Assembly (NCBI GenBank): GCA_022495995.1
Contig: JAFEMH010001469.1
Coordinates: 248,001-312,000, forward strand
Source: Adenophora triphylla var. japonica
Lineage: Eukaryota; Streptophyta; Magnoliopsida; Asterales; Campanulaceae
Reading direction: 5' to 3'
Length of the DNA stretch: 64,000 nt
The notes below the pieces were generated by a model, which was given only the letters and a program-made list of their open reading frames with translations, did no database searches and was not told the origin of the DNA. The translations under genes were made by a program, and so were the position numbers. Numbering within the stretch: the stretch's first letter is position 1; every line of letters starts with the position of its first letter. Shown piece by piece: positions 1-11,214 of this stretch.

Positions 1-622
1 ACGTCGTCGTTGGCCATTTCTTGCCTCATCATAGTACGTCACTCGGTATGTCGGCATCGCCATCTCGGCCGGTGCTAGCGGCCTCGCATCCATAAGTCAA
101 AGCAAACGCTGCTTTCACCAAGCTGAGCCCTTTATAGCGGTTCTCGACATACCACAATGCCGTCGGCAATTCTTCCAACCATGCACCGCCTCTTCCCTCC
201 AAATTCTTGCGAACGGCACCAATAATTTGCTTGTTTGCCGCCTCGCCCGCCCATTGCAGACTGCGACCTATATACCGCCGACATCCAATGCTTCACATTC
301 ATCCTTTTACATTCCGTGGCAAATTTTTTCCCAAATTGCGTTCCATGATCAGATATAATAACCCTGGGCAACCCATATCTGCACCAAATGTTCTCTTGAA
401 CAAACTTGATCACATTATCTTCACTTATTGTTGCCAAGGCCTTCGCTTCAGTCCACTTTGTAAAATAATCAACGGCGACAACCACATGCTGGCATCCTCC
501 CTTGGCCTTTGGGAACGGCCCAATCAAATCTATGCCCCACATATCAAAGGGCCAAGTCGCGGCAAATAGGGGTCATTCGGTTCTTTGGTTGCCGCGGAAT
601 ATTGCCAAACCTTTGGCACTTC
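1..622 (-). pseudogene. integrase catalytic core and C-terminal part (element C)
   Basis: The minus strand encodes the retroviral-type integrase core that joins element cDNA to host DNA. Positions 132-542 show MWGIDLIGPFPKAKGG, then VDYFTKWTEAKAL and IISDHGTQF, which hold the first two acidic residues of the D-D-E triad. The frame is lost near 230-260, where the glutamate block (family pattern NGQxEAxN) should lie. Positions 1-131 still spell pieces of the usual downstream region (FALTYG-like, then PTYRVTYYDEARN-like). The C-terminus is beyond the window. As written it is non-functional, but some frameshifts may be sequencing errors. Confidence 0.85.
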
Positions 623-1540
623 TCACATTTTCGCACACTCTTCTGCATCCTTCCTCAAACTAGGCCAATAATAGCCATGGAACAAAACTTTCTCCGCCAA
701 AGATCTCGCCCCCAGATGTCCACCACACACCCCTTCATGAATTTCAAATAAAACTTTCGCCACCATTCCTGGCTCTACACATCTCATCAACGGCTTTGAA
801 AACGACTTTCTATACAAAATCCCATATTGCACCGTAAACGGTGGTGAGGTCGCCTTTATCAACTTAGCCCTTTCCTCCTCAGGCGACAACTCTTCCTTGT
901 CCAAAAAATCCTTCATCTCTGTAACCCAATTTTTCTCTGTTTCCTTTATCTCCATAATCACGGGCCTGTCAATTGCCGGCATATCAACATACTCCACCAT
1001 TGGCTCAGCAGCCGCTTCATTTGTATCGCTTCCCGCCGTCCTGCTCAATGCATCAGCCTTTGAGTTCTCTGCTCTATCAATTTGTGCAAGCTCCCAAAAA
1101 TCAAAACTGCTCAAAATGCTTCTCGCCAGATTACAGTATTTTATCAAATATGAATTCACCACCCCATACTCGCCTCGCATTTGAATCACAATAAGCTGAG
1201 AGTCAGAATGGATCACAATCTTCTTCACCCCAACATCCCGAGCAAATTCAATTCCCGCCACCAAAGCCTCATATTCTGCCTGATTGTTGGACACTGGGAA
1301 CTTGAATCTAAAAGCCTTCTTATACTCGTACTCCGCGTTTGGCGACACCAAAATCATTCCCGCACCGCCCCTATCCTTGGCCGACGAACCATCCACATGT
1401 AAAACCCAACAATCTGCTGGCCTCTCCTTCTCTTCAACCAGACTTGGCACCGCTCGCTTCACCACCTTTTTCTTTCCGCTCCTCTCAACCAGCTCTGCCT
1501 GAGACTTAGTAAATGAAGTCTCAACAATGAAGTCCACCAA
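623..1540 (-). pseudogene. second (archaeal-type) RNase H and integrase zinc domain (element C)
   Basis: The minus-strand frame holds a complete second RNase H: HVDGSSAKDRGGAGMIL near residues 50-65, NNQAEYEAL near 85-93 and HSDSQL near 111-116, giving the D-E-D acidic residues. This extra RNase H is specific to Tat-lineage elements and probably degrades RNA in hybrids or replaces the tether region. Further on is the integrase HHCC module (EIHEGVCGGHLGARSLA, then GYYWPSLRKDAEECAKM). The frame stops just before the last two cysteines, which appear in another frame downstream. Codons are intact over 305 residues. Confidence 0.85.
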
Positions 1541-2408
1541 AGCCTAGCGCCTTAATAGCTCGGCGGGATTCATATCTAATGTCAAACTCTGTCAACTCAA
1601 TTGACCACTTCAACAACCTTCCCGCGGAATCTGGCTGCTGCAAAATCTTTCTTAAAGGAGCATCAGACAAAACAACAATCGTATGGGCGACAAAATAAGC
1701 CCTCAACTTTCTTGCCGCCACCACCAACGCATAAGCCAATTTCTCGGCATTAAAATATCTCGACTCAATCTCGCTCAATGCCTTAGAAACGTAATAAATA
1801 GGCTTTTGAATACCCCCATCTTCCCTTACCAAAACAGCAGCAACTGCATAGTCAGAAGCCGCCAAATAAACAAGTAACTCCTCCCCATCCATTGGACTGC
1901 ACAATAATGGTGGTTTCCCCAAATAGGCCTTCATCTCTTCAAAAGCAACTCTACATTCCTCATTCCATTCAAACTTCTTCCCGCCTTTCAACACCTTGAA
2001 AAAGGGCAAACATCTCTCAGCCGACCTAGAGATGAACCTCCCCAAAGTGATTATTCTACCATTCAGCCGTTGGATCTCGCGAGTAGACTTTGGAGGTGAC
2101 ATGTCCAACAAAGCTTGAATCTTCTCCGGGTTGGCCTCAATCCCGCGCCTGTTTACCAAAAATCCCAAAAAAAATTCCGCCGTCACGCCAAACGTACACT
2201 TACTAGGATTCAGCTTCATGGAGTTTCTTCTCAAATTCTCGAAAGTTTCCGCGAGATCCAACAAATGGTTATTCTCCTTAGACTTGATCACCATATCATC
2301 AATGTACGCTTCCATATTTCGCCCTATCTGTGATTTAAACACCTCATTGACCATCCTCTCGATATGTCGCCCACATTCTTTAGACCAAATGGCATCATCT
2401 TGTAGCAA
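1521..2408 (-). pseudogene. reverse transcriptase palm/thumb and first RNase H (element C)
   Basis: The minus strand contains the RT catalytic box YIDDMVIKSKENN near residue 36, SKCTFGVTAEFFLGFLV, and the thumb/connection. The first RNase H follows: LLVYLAASDYAVAAVLVRED, then PIYYVSKALSEIESRYFNAEK and VVLSDAPLRKIL. It overlaps the upstream RT frame at 2324-2408, so one frameshift separates RT motifs B and C. Family knowledge: this domain copies element RNA into DNA in cytoplasmic particles. Confidence 0.87.
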
Positions 2409-4444
2409 AATTTCCCTTTGGGGTCTAAATGCGCTTTCGCTTTGTCCTCCTCAGCCATCTTGATCTGATGATATCCAGAATAAGCATCAATAAAGCTAAA
2501 CACCTTATGACCAGCAATGGAATCTATCAACTTATCAATTTTTGGCAAAGGATAGCAATCCTTTGGGCATGCCGTATTCAAATCAGTAAAATCTATGCAC
2601 ATTCTCCACTTCTTATTTGACTTTAACACCGTAACAGGACAAGCCAACCAAACAGGGTATTGAATCTTTTCTATTATTCCCGCCTTTAGCAACTTCTCAA
2701 CCTCCTCCAACACCGCCAACTCTTTCTCTGGCGACAAATGTCTCACCTTTTGCTTAAATGACTCTATATTAGGATCAGCATTCAAATAATGAAGGGCTAC
2801 GCTTTCATCAATTCCCCTCATATCTTCAGGCCTCCAGGCAAAGACATCCAAATTTTTCTTAAAAAATTCAATCAGGCATTCTCGCTCATCCCGCGACAAC
2901 TGCTTCCCAATCTTTATCTTCTGCTCTGGAAAGTAACAATTAATTTCCACTTCCTCCAACTCTTCTCCCGCCTTTATATCAGGCCCATCCCGCACTTGTA
3001 GGGTCTCAACTTCTATTCTCTTCCTTTTCTTCCCTTTGGCGACATCTACCTTCATGGGAGCTACAAAAAGGTTTCCCGTTGGCCGCCGTTGTGGATCCTC
3101 CACCTCAATAGTCTCGCAATTGTCATCAGACTCATCCATAAACTCTTCAACGTCTCCCTCAACCACTTCCTCTATTCTTGGCTCATCCATACGCACAAGC
3201 CTCACCATCCTTGCATAGCTTAAATTACGGGCCACATTCACAACTTCTATGGCAAAATTGTTCTCGTCGTTCATCTCCCCTTCATCCAGATCAGGCACAA
3301 GATCCCGCAATTCTGCCACATCAATTTCCTGCTCAGGAGCACCGTCCTCAGATTCTCGCCATATTACCATTGTGTTCTCAAGCTCTCGCTCTTCAATCAC
3401 CTCAACTTCCCGAATCTCGTCAACCTCATCCGTCATCAACTCTCGCCTCTTCCCGGTCACTGCCATCACTAAAGCTGAGTCGTTCCTCATACTATCTGTC
3501 ACAATCCAGTCATGATCATCATTCAAAACCTCCGCAATTTTCACCATGTTTATCCTCAAAGGGCGGGAATAAGACTTAGTGGTCATAGAAATCGTACTTT
3601 CCGTCTTAGCCTTTTGCATTTCCTTTTGTTTCCTTATTACCGTGATCGCCTCGCTTTTCAAACAACCTATCCCATTGGGAGTAGGATACTTAACCCTTTG
3701 ATGGGGAATGGATAGAACCATTTCGAAACTCAACATGAAAGGAATTCCCACTATGGCGTTGTAAGGGGAAACGAGATCAATCACCATGAACTCAATGCTT
3801 TCGCTTCTCGCCAACTTTCCTTCGCCGATCTCCACATCCAACATAATTGTCCCTTTAACCTTGACTGCATGATTGGTGAAACCTTCAAGATATCCCTTAT
3901 GAGGCACCAAATTAGCCTCCGTGTAATTCATCCTTTTAAAAGCGCCATAATAAAGCACATTCCTGCTTGCTCCAGAGTCTACCATAACTCGCTGTACAAT
4001 ATTGTTGCCTGGATACATCGTGATGATAATAGGCTGACTCCCATGACTTTTGGTAACAGCCAATTCTCGCCTGGAGAAGCTGATTACCCTATCTTGGCTG
4101 GCGGGAAACTGAGGAACATCAAAGGTATGCGACAAAGTCATGATTTGACTATTCAGCTGGGACACGCTGGGCAGCGGGTCATGAATAACATCTACCAGAT
4201 TTCTCTCCGGCCTTCGCTGATCATCCCGCCCAACATTTTCTTCCAAATATTCCTTCAGAAAACCTCTATCAATCTGCCCCTGAATCAATCTTCTTAAATT
4301 ATAACAATCATCAGTTTTATGCCCCCTATCTTTGTGATACTCACAATAGCTGCTTTGGTCCTTGGCTCCATCAGTTCCCGGTATGATGGGAAATGGCTCA
4401 GGTAGATTCACCTTCTTCAAAATCTCGCTAATGGGAGTGTTCAA
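2324..4444 (-). pseudogene. gag zinc knuckle, aspartic protease and RT N-half (element C)
   Basis: A 706-residue minus-strand frame opens with a gag-type cysteine/histidine knuckle (CEYHKDRGHKTDDC near residues 34-47). The protease active site VMVDSGASRNVLYY lies near residues 153-166. Next is a long acidic spacer rich in E and D (about 330-480). RT motifs follow: WRMCIDFTDLNTACPKDCYP near 620, then FSFIDAYSGYHQIKM and MMPFGLKN. The acidic spacer between protease and RT is unusually long and poorly conserved. The protein would be cut from a gag-pol precursor by its own protease. Confidence 0.87.
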
Positions 4445-4509
4445 TTTGCTGTACGTAATGACTTTTCTTGGCTGATCATTTTGTCCACCACCACGACCTC
4501 CACTACCTC

Positions 4510-6167
4510 CTACCTGGCCTGCCCCACGATTGCCGCCAAGTCCCCTTCTATCTTCTCGGCTACTTCCACCCTATCCTTCGCTACCTTCTTTGTCGCCGCA
4601 CTTGCCGCATGAGTCCCCTTAGCCTTGACTTTCGTACACCCGCAAAATCCCCTGACTCTCTCATACAATTCCCCCGTAGTTTTTAGTAATCTCATGCCCA
4701 ACTCCTTCTTAAAGTGACCTGGCTGCAAACTGGTATTGTACAACATAATTATCTCGCCTTGGCTAATGTCGGCGATTTGATTTGCCACTCCCATGAATCT
4801 GTCCGTAAAACTTGCAACCCCCTCTCCCTCCTTTTGCTTGAGGCTGCACAATTCTGTCTTCAACACTAGTTGTGACCCTGATGCACTGAATCTTGCTAAA
4901 AACTTCTCCTTAAAATCATGATACCCAGTTATCGAATCTTCGGGCTGTGCCAAGAACCATTCCAAAGCGTGATCTGCCAAAGTGCTTACCAGAGCTCGGC
5001 ATAGAATTGCTTCATTCTCAGTCAATAAGGACATCGTCGCCTCAAATCCCCCTACATGAGTCATCGCTCTAGCCTTCCCGAAATAGCTCAGCAAATTCGG
5101 CATACGGAAACTTGGGTCTGGGGCAACACCTTTGATACTCTGAATGAATGGGGCCAAAAAGGATTTCTTTTCTTCATTCTTCTTCATTCCCGCCTCTAAC
5201 TCTTTTATATTCTTGGCCATCTCCGCCATCTCATTTTTCCATCTTTCTTCCTCCTCCTTCTTTGCCTTCTCAATCTCAGCAGTTTTAGCCAATTCTGCAG
5301 CTTTCAAGGCTTCAACAATTTTCTCGGCCTCCGCCGCCCTTGCCGCCTCAGCGTCTCTTCTTTCCTTTTCTTTCTCGTACTCCCTATCCTTCCTTTCTTG
5401 TCGCCTCCGCTCCCTGTCTCGCGGTGACCTTTCGCTTCGACGCCTCCTATCAGGATGTCGCGATAAATGTGACCTCTCCTCGGCGTGCTCGGTTTGACTG
5501 GGAACATACTCCTTATCATGCGTTGATCCACTACCTGACTCTTCACTCTCATATTCAAAATAATAAGATTGCTCCCTGGAATTGCCTGATTTATGGTATA
5601 TTTTCTTCCTCTTCCTTCTCCTAGCCTCCAAACCATCATCCTTCCTCTTAGCAACGGCTCCCTCGGATCTCGCATTGGCACGATCCCGCCTACGGCCTCA
5701 GGTCTTTCCTCTGGGCGGCGGCATGTCTCTCACCCACCTTGGCTCATTAGCCACACTAACGCTGGCCTCTCGCTCCTGCCCGCCAATAGGGGCTCTCTCC
5801 GCCTCGCCGACCAATAGCTCCTCAGGAATATGGGAAGGCTCCTCATTCAATTCCCTCAATTGCTGATTATTGGCGAGAACTCGCAACAACATTTCATTAT
5901 CTGCCCTCAATCTATCTGCCTTAGCCTCGCCTCTGCTCCCTTTGACTTGGCGGGAATTTGCCCTTCATCCACTGCCTTAGCATTTTCAATTCTTGCTCTT
6001 TCATCACGTTCCCTAGCTCGCCTTATGGTAGAGTTAATCTGAGAGGTATGGGCCTCCAACTCTCTGTCAGATGCAGCCCCGACACGAGCTTCCTTGGCAT
6101 TGGGGGTCGCCAACGTTAGGTTCTGAGCTGCCCTGGAAGGGGTAGCCTTATCTTGACCCATCACCAT
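4510..6167 (-). pseudogene. Gag capsid protein, frameshifted (element C)
   Basis: Minus-strand Gag lies in three overlapping frames. 5907-6167 begins MVMGQDKATPSRAAQNL and is the likely N-terminus. 5698-5910 follows. 4510-5631 carries a basic RS-like stretch (RHPDRRRRSERSPRDRERRR), a long charged coiled coil (about 5190-5400 on the plus strand) and the retrotransposon capsid fold (ALEWFLAQPEDSITGYHDFK, then FLARFSASGSQL). Gag packages the genomic RNA. The start is chosen because it is the first ATG after a non-coding leader. A 65-bp break separates it from the zinc-knuckle frame. Confidence 0.82.
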
Positions 6168-6730
6168 AACTTACAAACAAACAAATGGATGTTTCCAACA
6201 AACACTTTAAGCCAACAACACCTTTTTACAATCAGAACAATAACCCTGACAGCTTTACAAGTACTCTTTCTGACAACAAGCCACCTTTATCCTATCTACA
6301 AATTAGCCAGAAAGCCTTTATGACCAAAAACAACTTTACAACACCATAAAATAAGGACACTGACAGCCACTAAACCAAGCTTATGACAACGAACACTTCA
6401 CACCAATTGCCTTTACTCCAACAACAAAGCTGACAACAAAGATTTTCTGGGCTCCACCGAAGAACAAGTACAGTACGCCACCTTCAGACTCACCACCGGA
6501 CAGCCACCAGCAACTTCCAAACTCCACCAAACCACCCAACGAAGATCGTTCAGTCCCAACAACGGAACCAGCTGATGCTACACGAAAAAATGTGTTGCAC
6601 ATGCGCTGAACCCATGGCTGCAATGGAGGATACTCCGGCTGGTCTCCTTGGGATGGTCAGCTTTGAATCCTACACACAAGTAAACAAAGTGAACTAAACC
6701 GGGGGTGGCTCCGGTAAAACCCCTTTGGCG
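6168..6730 (-). other. 5' leader of element C
   Basis: This untranslated sequence lies between the proposed LTR end and the Gag start, read on the minus strand. It is rich in CAA and ACA on the plus strand. I could not place a primer-binding site beginning TGG directly after the proposed LTR end. No gene is visible. Confidence 0.5.
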
Positions 6731-7336
6731 TGAGAATCAGTGGCTGTTTTGAGAGAGAAATGGATATTAATGTAACTTTAGAGAGAGAGAGAGCTTAGAG
6801 AGAGATGGTAAAACTTACAAAATAATGCTTCTTCTCATGTTTATATACTACCATGCAACATGGGCCATACTCTTGTAGGACACGTGTCAATCATCCCTTC
6901 TATGGGTCAACCACCCCAGAATTGGTAGGAAATTACTGTTTGCCTTGTCACATCACACTGTTGACCGTTACGGGGGGAATTCACGTGGCAACGTCACAAT
7001 CACTTATCAATTGTCAGTCACGGTTGTCGCCTGGCGACAATCCTACTAAAGGAATAATGCTAATATAGCCTCCTGGTCTAACCCCTGCACTTGTCGCCCA
7101 ATGGTTATATTCGTCAGGTCACTTTCCGCCATGGGTACTTCCCGCCTACTGCCTACTCTCACGCTCAGGCATATCCTTGTCGCTGACTATAATTCTCGTC
7201 AATTAAAGGAAGGTACCATTTATCATTCATTTTATTATCCTTTACCACCCTTAGCACGTATGACCCATCCTAGACCACTTGGCCCACCAAACCCACTAGA
7301 CCACTATACTGTTCAAGCCCAAACCTACATTTCACA
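6731..7336 (-). repeat. probable 5' LTR of element C
   Basis: About 606 bp runs from TGAGAATC on the left to TTTCACA on the right, matching TG...CA termini when read on the minus strand. It contains a TATA box near its left end and short GA-rich stretches. The partner LTR is outside the window, so the limits are inferred from termini and promoter position only. Confidence 0.45.
6841..6848 (-). promoter_or_regulatory. TATA box of element C LTR
   Basis: The minus strand reads GTATATAAAC about 110 bp before the proposed LTR end. It is followed by CT-rich sequence typical of a plant transcription start region. Confidence 0.5.
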
Positions 7337-7439
7337 ATAACTTCAAATGTTAATAAAATAACAACACTACGCTACCCCTCCAGTCCACAGTCCACACATT
7401 ATATATAATGGGAGCTGAAAAGAACTTCATCATCTCTAC

Positions 7440-7765
7440 TTCTGTATGCTTTCTCTGTCCCATCTAGTTTGAAATATGACGTTTTGCATTTTGAGTGTCC
7501 CACTGTATACTTTCTTTGACCCGTCTCATTCGAATTATGACGTTTTGCATTTCGAGTGTCCCAACACAAATCCAAAATGAAAATGATTTATTTATAGGTT
7601 TCACTTATTATACTAACAACAATTGTCCATTTATTAGTCCATATCTCACTTTCTCTCTTTTATCCCAACTTTCATACTCACAACACTAATTTCACTAACA
7701 TTTTTCTTTAATTCCTATATTTTTCCACAAAATTTTATTTCGAGCGGGACTGACGAGTGCATGAG
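7440..7765. mobile_element. decayed Stowaway-like MITE
   Basis: The left part resembles a degenerate CTCCGTCCC end (CTCTGTCCCATCTAG) and is followed by a second CCGTCTCATTCGAATTATGACG unit about 70 bp later. The right part reads CGAGCGGGACTGACGAG, a damaged reverse complement of the same end. The TA duplications are not clear. Confidence 0.35.
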
Positions 7766-9007
7766 AAGGAAAGGAAAGACAAATTTTACCAGCTTTATAA
7801 CATTTGTGCCTACTAATTAGTTCGTGATTGAACAAGACAAAATTTGATTTTTATTTTTTTATTCATTTTGGTGCGGGAGAGAATTATTGTGGGTTCTCGA
7901 GCTCAGGATTTAATTAAAAAGAGATCTAAGATTTTATTCAATTACACACACAATGTCCTAACTAATTAACTTTGGCCTTTATACAAATAAAAGTGTACAC
8001 AACTACTTCCTCCGCCTTCGCCCTAGAGTAAGGTTTTTATTTTCTTTATTATTTGTCTTAAAATAAGGTTTTCCTTTATTACTTAAAACGTAAAATAAGA
8101 CTTACTTATCATTCTCACAACAAAAAATTTATATTAACTTTCTCTTTTCTACTTTATTTTCATAATATTTATTTATTTTTAGTACTCGTGCAAACTCAAA
8201 TTCAGAAGAACATGCGGGATGGTGGGAGTAAATTGCGAAAAGAAGACTATAAAAACTTAGCAAAAGTAATTGGTTGTCGCATAGGGATTTCAGACCACTC
8301 CCAGCGGTGACCCTCAAGTGAGGGTCACCATAACCATACATGCATAAAACCCCCAAAAAAAAAAAAAAAAAAAAAGTAAAAAGTCAAGTTTTTTCACAAC
8401 GTGGGCAATTGGCCGACCTAAAGGTTGGGTCAGGTTATTTGATTGTTTTTGCCACATGTCACCCAATAATTGGATGGCATGTATTTATATAAATATATAT
8501 TTAAAATTAATATATTTTATATAATTATATAAAATAAAAAAATAAAAAATATATAAAGTAAATTATAAATTATGCATTTAATTGTATGGATAATTATTTT
8601 TAATAATTGTACGGATAATTTTAGAAATATTATTACTAATACATTATTTAAAAAAATAAAATGATAAATATTTTAGGTAAGTTGAAGTAAAGAAAAATAA
8701 ATATTTTATTAAAAGGTTGGGTTGGGGTTGGGTCACTGATGAGAGTATAAATTATATAAGGTTGAAATTGTGTATATGGAAGTGAGAAAAATTAATATTT
8801 TATTTGAGATTGGATTGGGTCAGAATCGCTGATGGTGATAGTCTCAATGACAGTGCAAGTTGTACCTTCAATGGAGCAAGTTGTACCTTCAATGGATGGT
8901 CAAGATTTAAAGAAACTCCATGTTTCATTTTGCCTGTGTATACTGTAGCTAGGCTACTAGAAAGTACACCTTTCTTTGAAATGAAAATGCAACTTGGGCT
9001 CTCTTTG
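7766..9007. other. AT-rich intergenic stretch without a recognisable gene
   Basis: I see no coding sequence. Another possible Stowaway left end lies near 8007 (CTACTTCCTCCG). A run of 21 A begins at 8355. A GGTTGGGTC-type motif recurs at 8425 and about 8715. A short direct duplication (GCAAGTTGTACCTTCAATGG) occurs at 8856-8893. Confidence 0.5.
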
Positions 9008-9945
9008 TTCGGGGATAAATTTTTTCGAAAAATGTTTTCTCATTTTTTTTTTCGATATTTGATAAGCATCAGAAAATTGAGAAAATATTTTTCGAAAAAT
9101 ATTTTTCGAACTTTGCTTTCTAAGTAAAATTATTTACGAATTTTTTCTAAATAAAATATTTTCTGAAAAATGTTAACATCCTCACACCTAATTTTTCATA
9201 CACCTTCCACGTTATCCACCCCACATCAACAACCCCTACCCCATCCTCTAATAAAAAAATTATTTATATTAAAATTATTTTTTACAATTCTTCCCCCCAC
9301 TCCCACCACCACCACCACCTTAAGGTCAAAAAAAAAAAAATCATTTTAAAATTATATTTTAACAACTCCCCCATTCTCGAGCAATTTTTATTTTATTCAT
9401 ATTAAAATTATTTTTTAACCATCTCCACCACCCCACCCACCAATCAACCACCAACCCCCCTTTCCACGGTCAAACTTTTTTTTTACTTATAATTAAATTA
9501 ATTTATTTTTTAACAACTACCCCACCCAACACCACTCTCCTAGTCTCAGCTACCCACCCTACCCCCCACACACATTCTTGGCTACCCACCCTACCCCACA
9601 CCCACCCCACCCTATCAACATTTTAGTCTACCATCATCTTACCCTTTACATTTTCCCCACCACCCTACCCTATTCCTACCCTACCCTACCCCATACTCAC
9701 CCATACTAATCCCCTCCCCCTACCTTACCACCCCACCCCATTACCCTATCCCATCCTATCTGTTTCAACTTATCTCAAATTATGTTTTTATCGAAAAATA
9801 TTTTCATTAAATACATGAAAATATTTTTTGAAAAATATTTTTCTTTTCAAACAGGCGAAAAACATGTTTATGTCATTTTTCAAAAAGCATTTTACGAGAA
9901 ATAATCTTCCGTAAGTCGTTTTACGCGAAACATCTTAAGCTTTAG
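9008..9945. mobile_element. fold-back element with a G-depleted core
   Basis: The left arm (about 9010-9175) and right arm (about 9780-9935) are made of complementary GAAAAATATTTTTCGAAA-type words. The ends read TTGTTCGGGGATAAA and TTTCAAACAGGCGAAAA. Between them, 9180-9780 is C- and T-rich with almost no G. This organisation resembles non-autonomous DNA transposons of plants. The superfamily and target duplication are not resolved. Confidence 0.45.
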
Positions 9946-10235
9946 TTAGCAGATTTATTGGAATTAAGTCACCCCAGGCCAAATTGTAAAAGAAAATAAA
10001 AAAAATATTGTCAATCTCAAGCAATTAATCTCAACCGTCCATTATATTGCAGACCTTGCTTGAACATCATGTTTAGAGGTTTTAGATTCAATCTAATCTT
10101 TATGTTATTCCAGAGAGAGAGAGAGAGAGTGGAGACAGCGAAAATTAAACAATTGTTTGCAGTAAAGGAGGACTAACTGAAGAAACTCATCAGAGTTTTA
10201 AGAACACTATTAATCTACCGATTATTCCAACAGAA

Positions 10236-10514
10236 TACTCCCTCCGTCCCGCAAGGCTTAAGAAGATTCCATTTTGTGCGGGAATTAAGGAATATTATTA
10301 TAGTATTAGGAGAGAGAATGAGTGGAAGAAGTGTTGTGAGTGTGAAAAATTAAATAGGAGAGAGAATGAGTGGAGGGAATAGTAAATTATAATGTGTTGT
10401 GAGTATTAAAATAATGTAGGAGAGAGAATGAGTGGAGGGAATAGTAAATTTCTTAAGAGTTATGGGACGCCCAAAATAGAAAGTTTTCTTAAGACTTATG
10501 GGACAGAGGGAGTA
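10236..10514. mobile_element. Stowaway-like MITE 1
   Basis: The inverted ends are CTCCCTCCGTCCC on the left and GGGACAGAGGGAG on the right, flanked by TA on both sides (10236-10237 and 10513-10514), as expected for Tc1/mariner-type Stowaway MITEs. The inverted repeat extends about 27 bp with few mismatches. The interior carries two direct copies of an AGGAGAGAGAATGAGTGG block. There is no coding capacity. Confidence 0.88.
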
Positions 10515-11092
10515 CTTTTGATACAAAAACAACAAAAGAAAAGAGAAAGAGAAAAAAAAGAAGCTGTAATTACTTACTCTGTCCATAATATCCAAATTCA
10601 AGAAATTTTTGTTTCAAGATAATTTTTTTTTTTCTGTAAATTTTTTTGTCTCTAAACACATTTGAACATACCAAAAGTGTCGAGCTGGGTCAAGCGAGTA
10701 AAGCCCAATCCTCAAGCAATTATTGTCACCACATTCTCAGTGGGCTAGGCCCAAGTATCACATGGCCTAAGGCCCATCTTATAGATCAGTCGACTTAAGT
10801 TCATTGTCCGACCTAACAGGTCCCGACCTAACTTAGTCCGACCTCATGATCCGGGTTCTACTTCGGGCGCGGTCCAACCCTACCCGTCAGTCAGGTCGGC
10901 CCAACCCCAAATGGCGACCTCGACCTGCCAAGCAAGCGTCGAACTAACGGTCGCAGGCACACGTGCCTCTATTCTTTCCATAACTGGTTTCCTACAAATC
11001 AGGAGCCGTTCAGGACACGTTCACATGGCGTATAACTGTCCCATGAATCACGGAGCTCATGTAGCCCCACCAAATATACCATGCTCATCAAC

Positions 11093-11100
11093 TATAAATA
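11093..11100 (+). promoter_or_regulatory. TATA box in the solo family-A LTR
   Basis: TATAAATA is at the same relative place as in the LTRs of element A. The promoter region is intact, but the downstream LTR end is displaced 9 kb by B1. Confidence 0.6.
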
Positions 11101-11214
11101 CATTACCACTACAACGGTTTTGAGGTAACTGTAATTTTGTTATCTGAATGTCATCTTTGTTCAATATATTTTTGCTCTCCAATACACATACTTACTCTCA
11201 CGCCCGAGGGTCTA

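Larger units (their letters stand above)
1..7336 (-). mobile_element. Tat-type Ty3/gypsy retrotransposon C, 5' part, degenerate
   Basis: On the minus strand the order is LTR, leader, gag, protease, reverse transcriptase, RNase H, a second RNase H and integrase, running off the left edge. Two RNase H domains ahead of integrase is the known hallmark of the plant Tat lineage (Ogre, Retand, Grande relatives). Coding is broken by several frameshifts. The 3' LTR and target duplication lie outside the window, so only the internal half is certain. Confidence 0.88.

Noticed and set aside
6707..6724. TGGCTCCGGTAAAACCCC as a plus-strand primer-binding site
   Set aside because: The neighbouring element is on the minus strand and no plus-strand LTR ends before it.
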